From the NCBI GenBank assembly GCA_963775695.1, contig CAVZJU010000010.1:113157-177156 (forward strand): a stretch of DNA of 64,000 bases, in the 5' to 3' direction. This document shows, piece by piece, positions 63,970-64,000 of the stretch (within the stretch, counting starts at the first letter, position 1; each line of letters starts with the position of its first letter). The stretch is from DATBLE01 sp963775695. Lineage in GTDB: Bacteria > Actinomycetota > Thermoleophilia > Gaiellales > Gaiellaceae. A program made the position numbers and the translations under genes. The notes beneath the pieces were generated by a model that did no database searches, was not told the DNA's origin, and saw only the letters and a list, made by a program, of their open reading frames with translations.

Positions 63970-64000
63970 AGGGGCGTAGCTCAGTTGGTAGAGCGGCGGT
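63970..64000 (+). tRNA. tRNA, probably Trp, 5' part (cut by window edge)
   Basis: AGGGGCG (acceptor), TA, GCTC-AGTTGGTA-GAGC (D arm), G, GCGGT (start of the anticodon stem). The 5' acceptor AGGGGCG and GCGGT anticodon stem fit actinobacterial tRNA-Trp (CCA anticodon expected next). The anticodon itself is beyond the window, so the type is inference. Only 31 bases are visible. Confidence 0.8.

Overview
The window looks like chromosomal DNA of a high-GC actinobacterium. The best guess is the class Thermoleophilia (Gaiellales/Solirubrobacterales type). The basis is strong GC bias, many GTG starts, ATGA/GTGA stop-start overlaps, an actinobacterial CysO-CysM-Mec cysteine pathway, a mycobacterial-type LexA box, and secreted proteins with Ig-like or collagen-like repeats. 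There is no rRNA, CRISPR array, prophage or plasmid machinery. The tRNA at the right edge is cut by the window.

Layout. 0-5 kb: a partial MBL-fold gene, two tandem cupredoxins, then a tight minus-strand operon for thiocarboxylate cysteine synthesis (rhodanese-E1 enzyme, CysO, CysM, Mec) preceded by a 27-residue membrane peptide. 5-14.9 kb: TPR protein, primary sigma factor, M20 peptidase, HxlR regulator, PHP hydrolase, creatininase-like and YtcJ-like hydrolases, acyl-CoA dehydrogenase, and SoxR diverging from a split transketolase through a MerR-type promoter. 15-18.9 kb is a damaged zone: an MntR remnant with an internal deletion and frameshift, an mntH with a one-base frameshift, a truncated HIT gene, a second HIT-like relic and a purine-rich tract. 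18.9-28 kb: DNA repair (HhH-GPD glycosylase, LexA-boxed lhr helicase, Nei), a secreted metalloprotease and a few enzymes. 28-31.6 kb: a conserved unknown, a coiled-coil peptide, an orphan ParA and an FtsZ with a long N-terminal extension, overlapping by 29 bp. 31.6-44 kb: ASCH, GNATs, gamma-glutamyltransferase, Lon-domain protein, HisC-like aminotransferase, MFS, MeaB GTPase, threonine deaminase, lipoprotein hydrolase and a class III cyclase/ATPase/TPR protein. 44-59 kb: a CstB-like persulfide dioxygenase and most of a branched-chain acyl-CoA degradation set (acyl-CoA dehydrogenase, biotin carboxylase/BCCP, enoyl-CoA hydratase, carboxyltransferase), mixed with PepA, Fsr-type MFS, SCP2, a methyltransferase and surface proteins. 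59-64 kb: adenine deaminase, a small membrane protein, a bicovalent-FAD oxidase coupled to a PhyH dioxygenase, and the start of a probable tRNA-Trp.

Most notable observations: (1) two ~95% identical 169-170 bp elements with 19-bp inverted termini, each inserted at the TA of a stop codon next to an acyl-CoA dehydrogenase gene (MITE-like); (2) CysO ends in GG-AHG rather than GG, so it should need trimming, probably by the adjacent JAMM protease; (3) a ParA-FtsZ operon whose FtsZ carries a ~105-residue acidic/proline-rich N-terminal extension and a very short C-terminal linker; (4) a 14-bp SOS box in front of lhr; (5) a SoxR-type operator/promoter in front of a transketolase; (6) clustered gene decay around the manganese locus.
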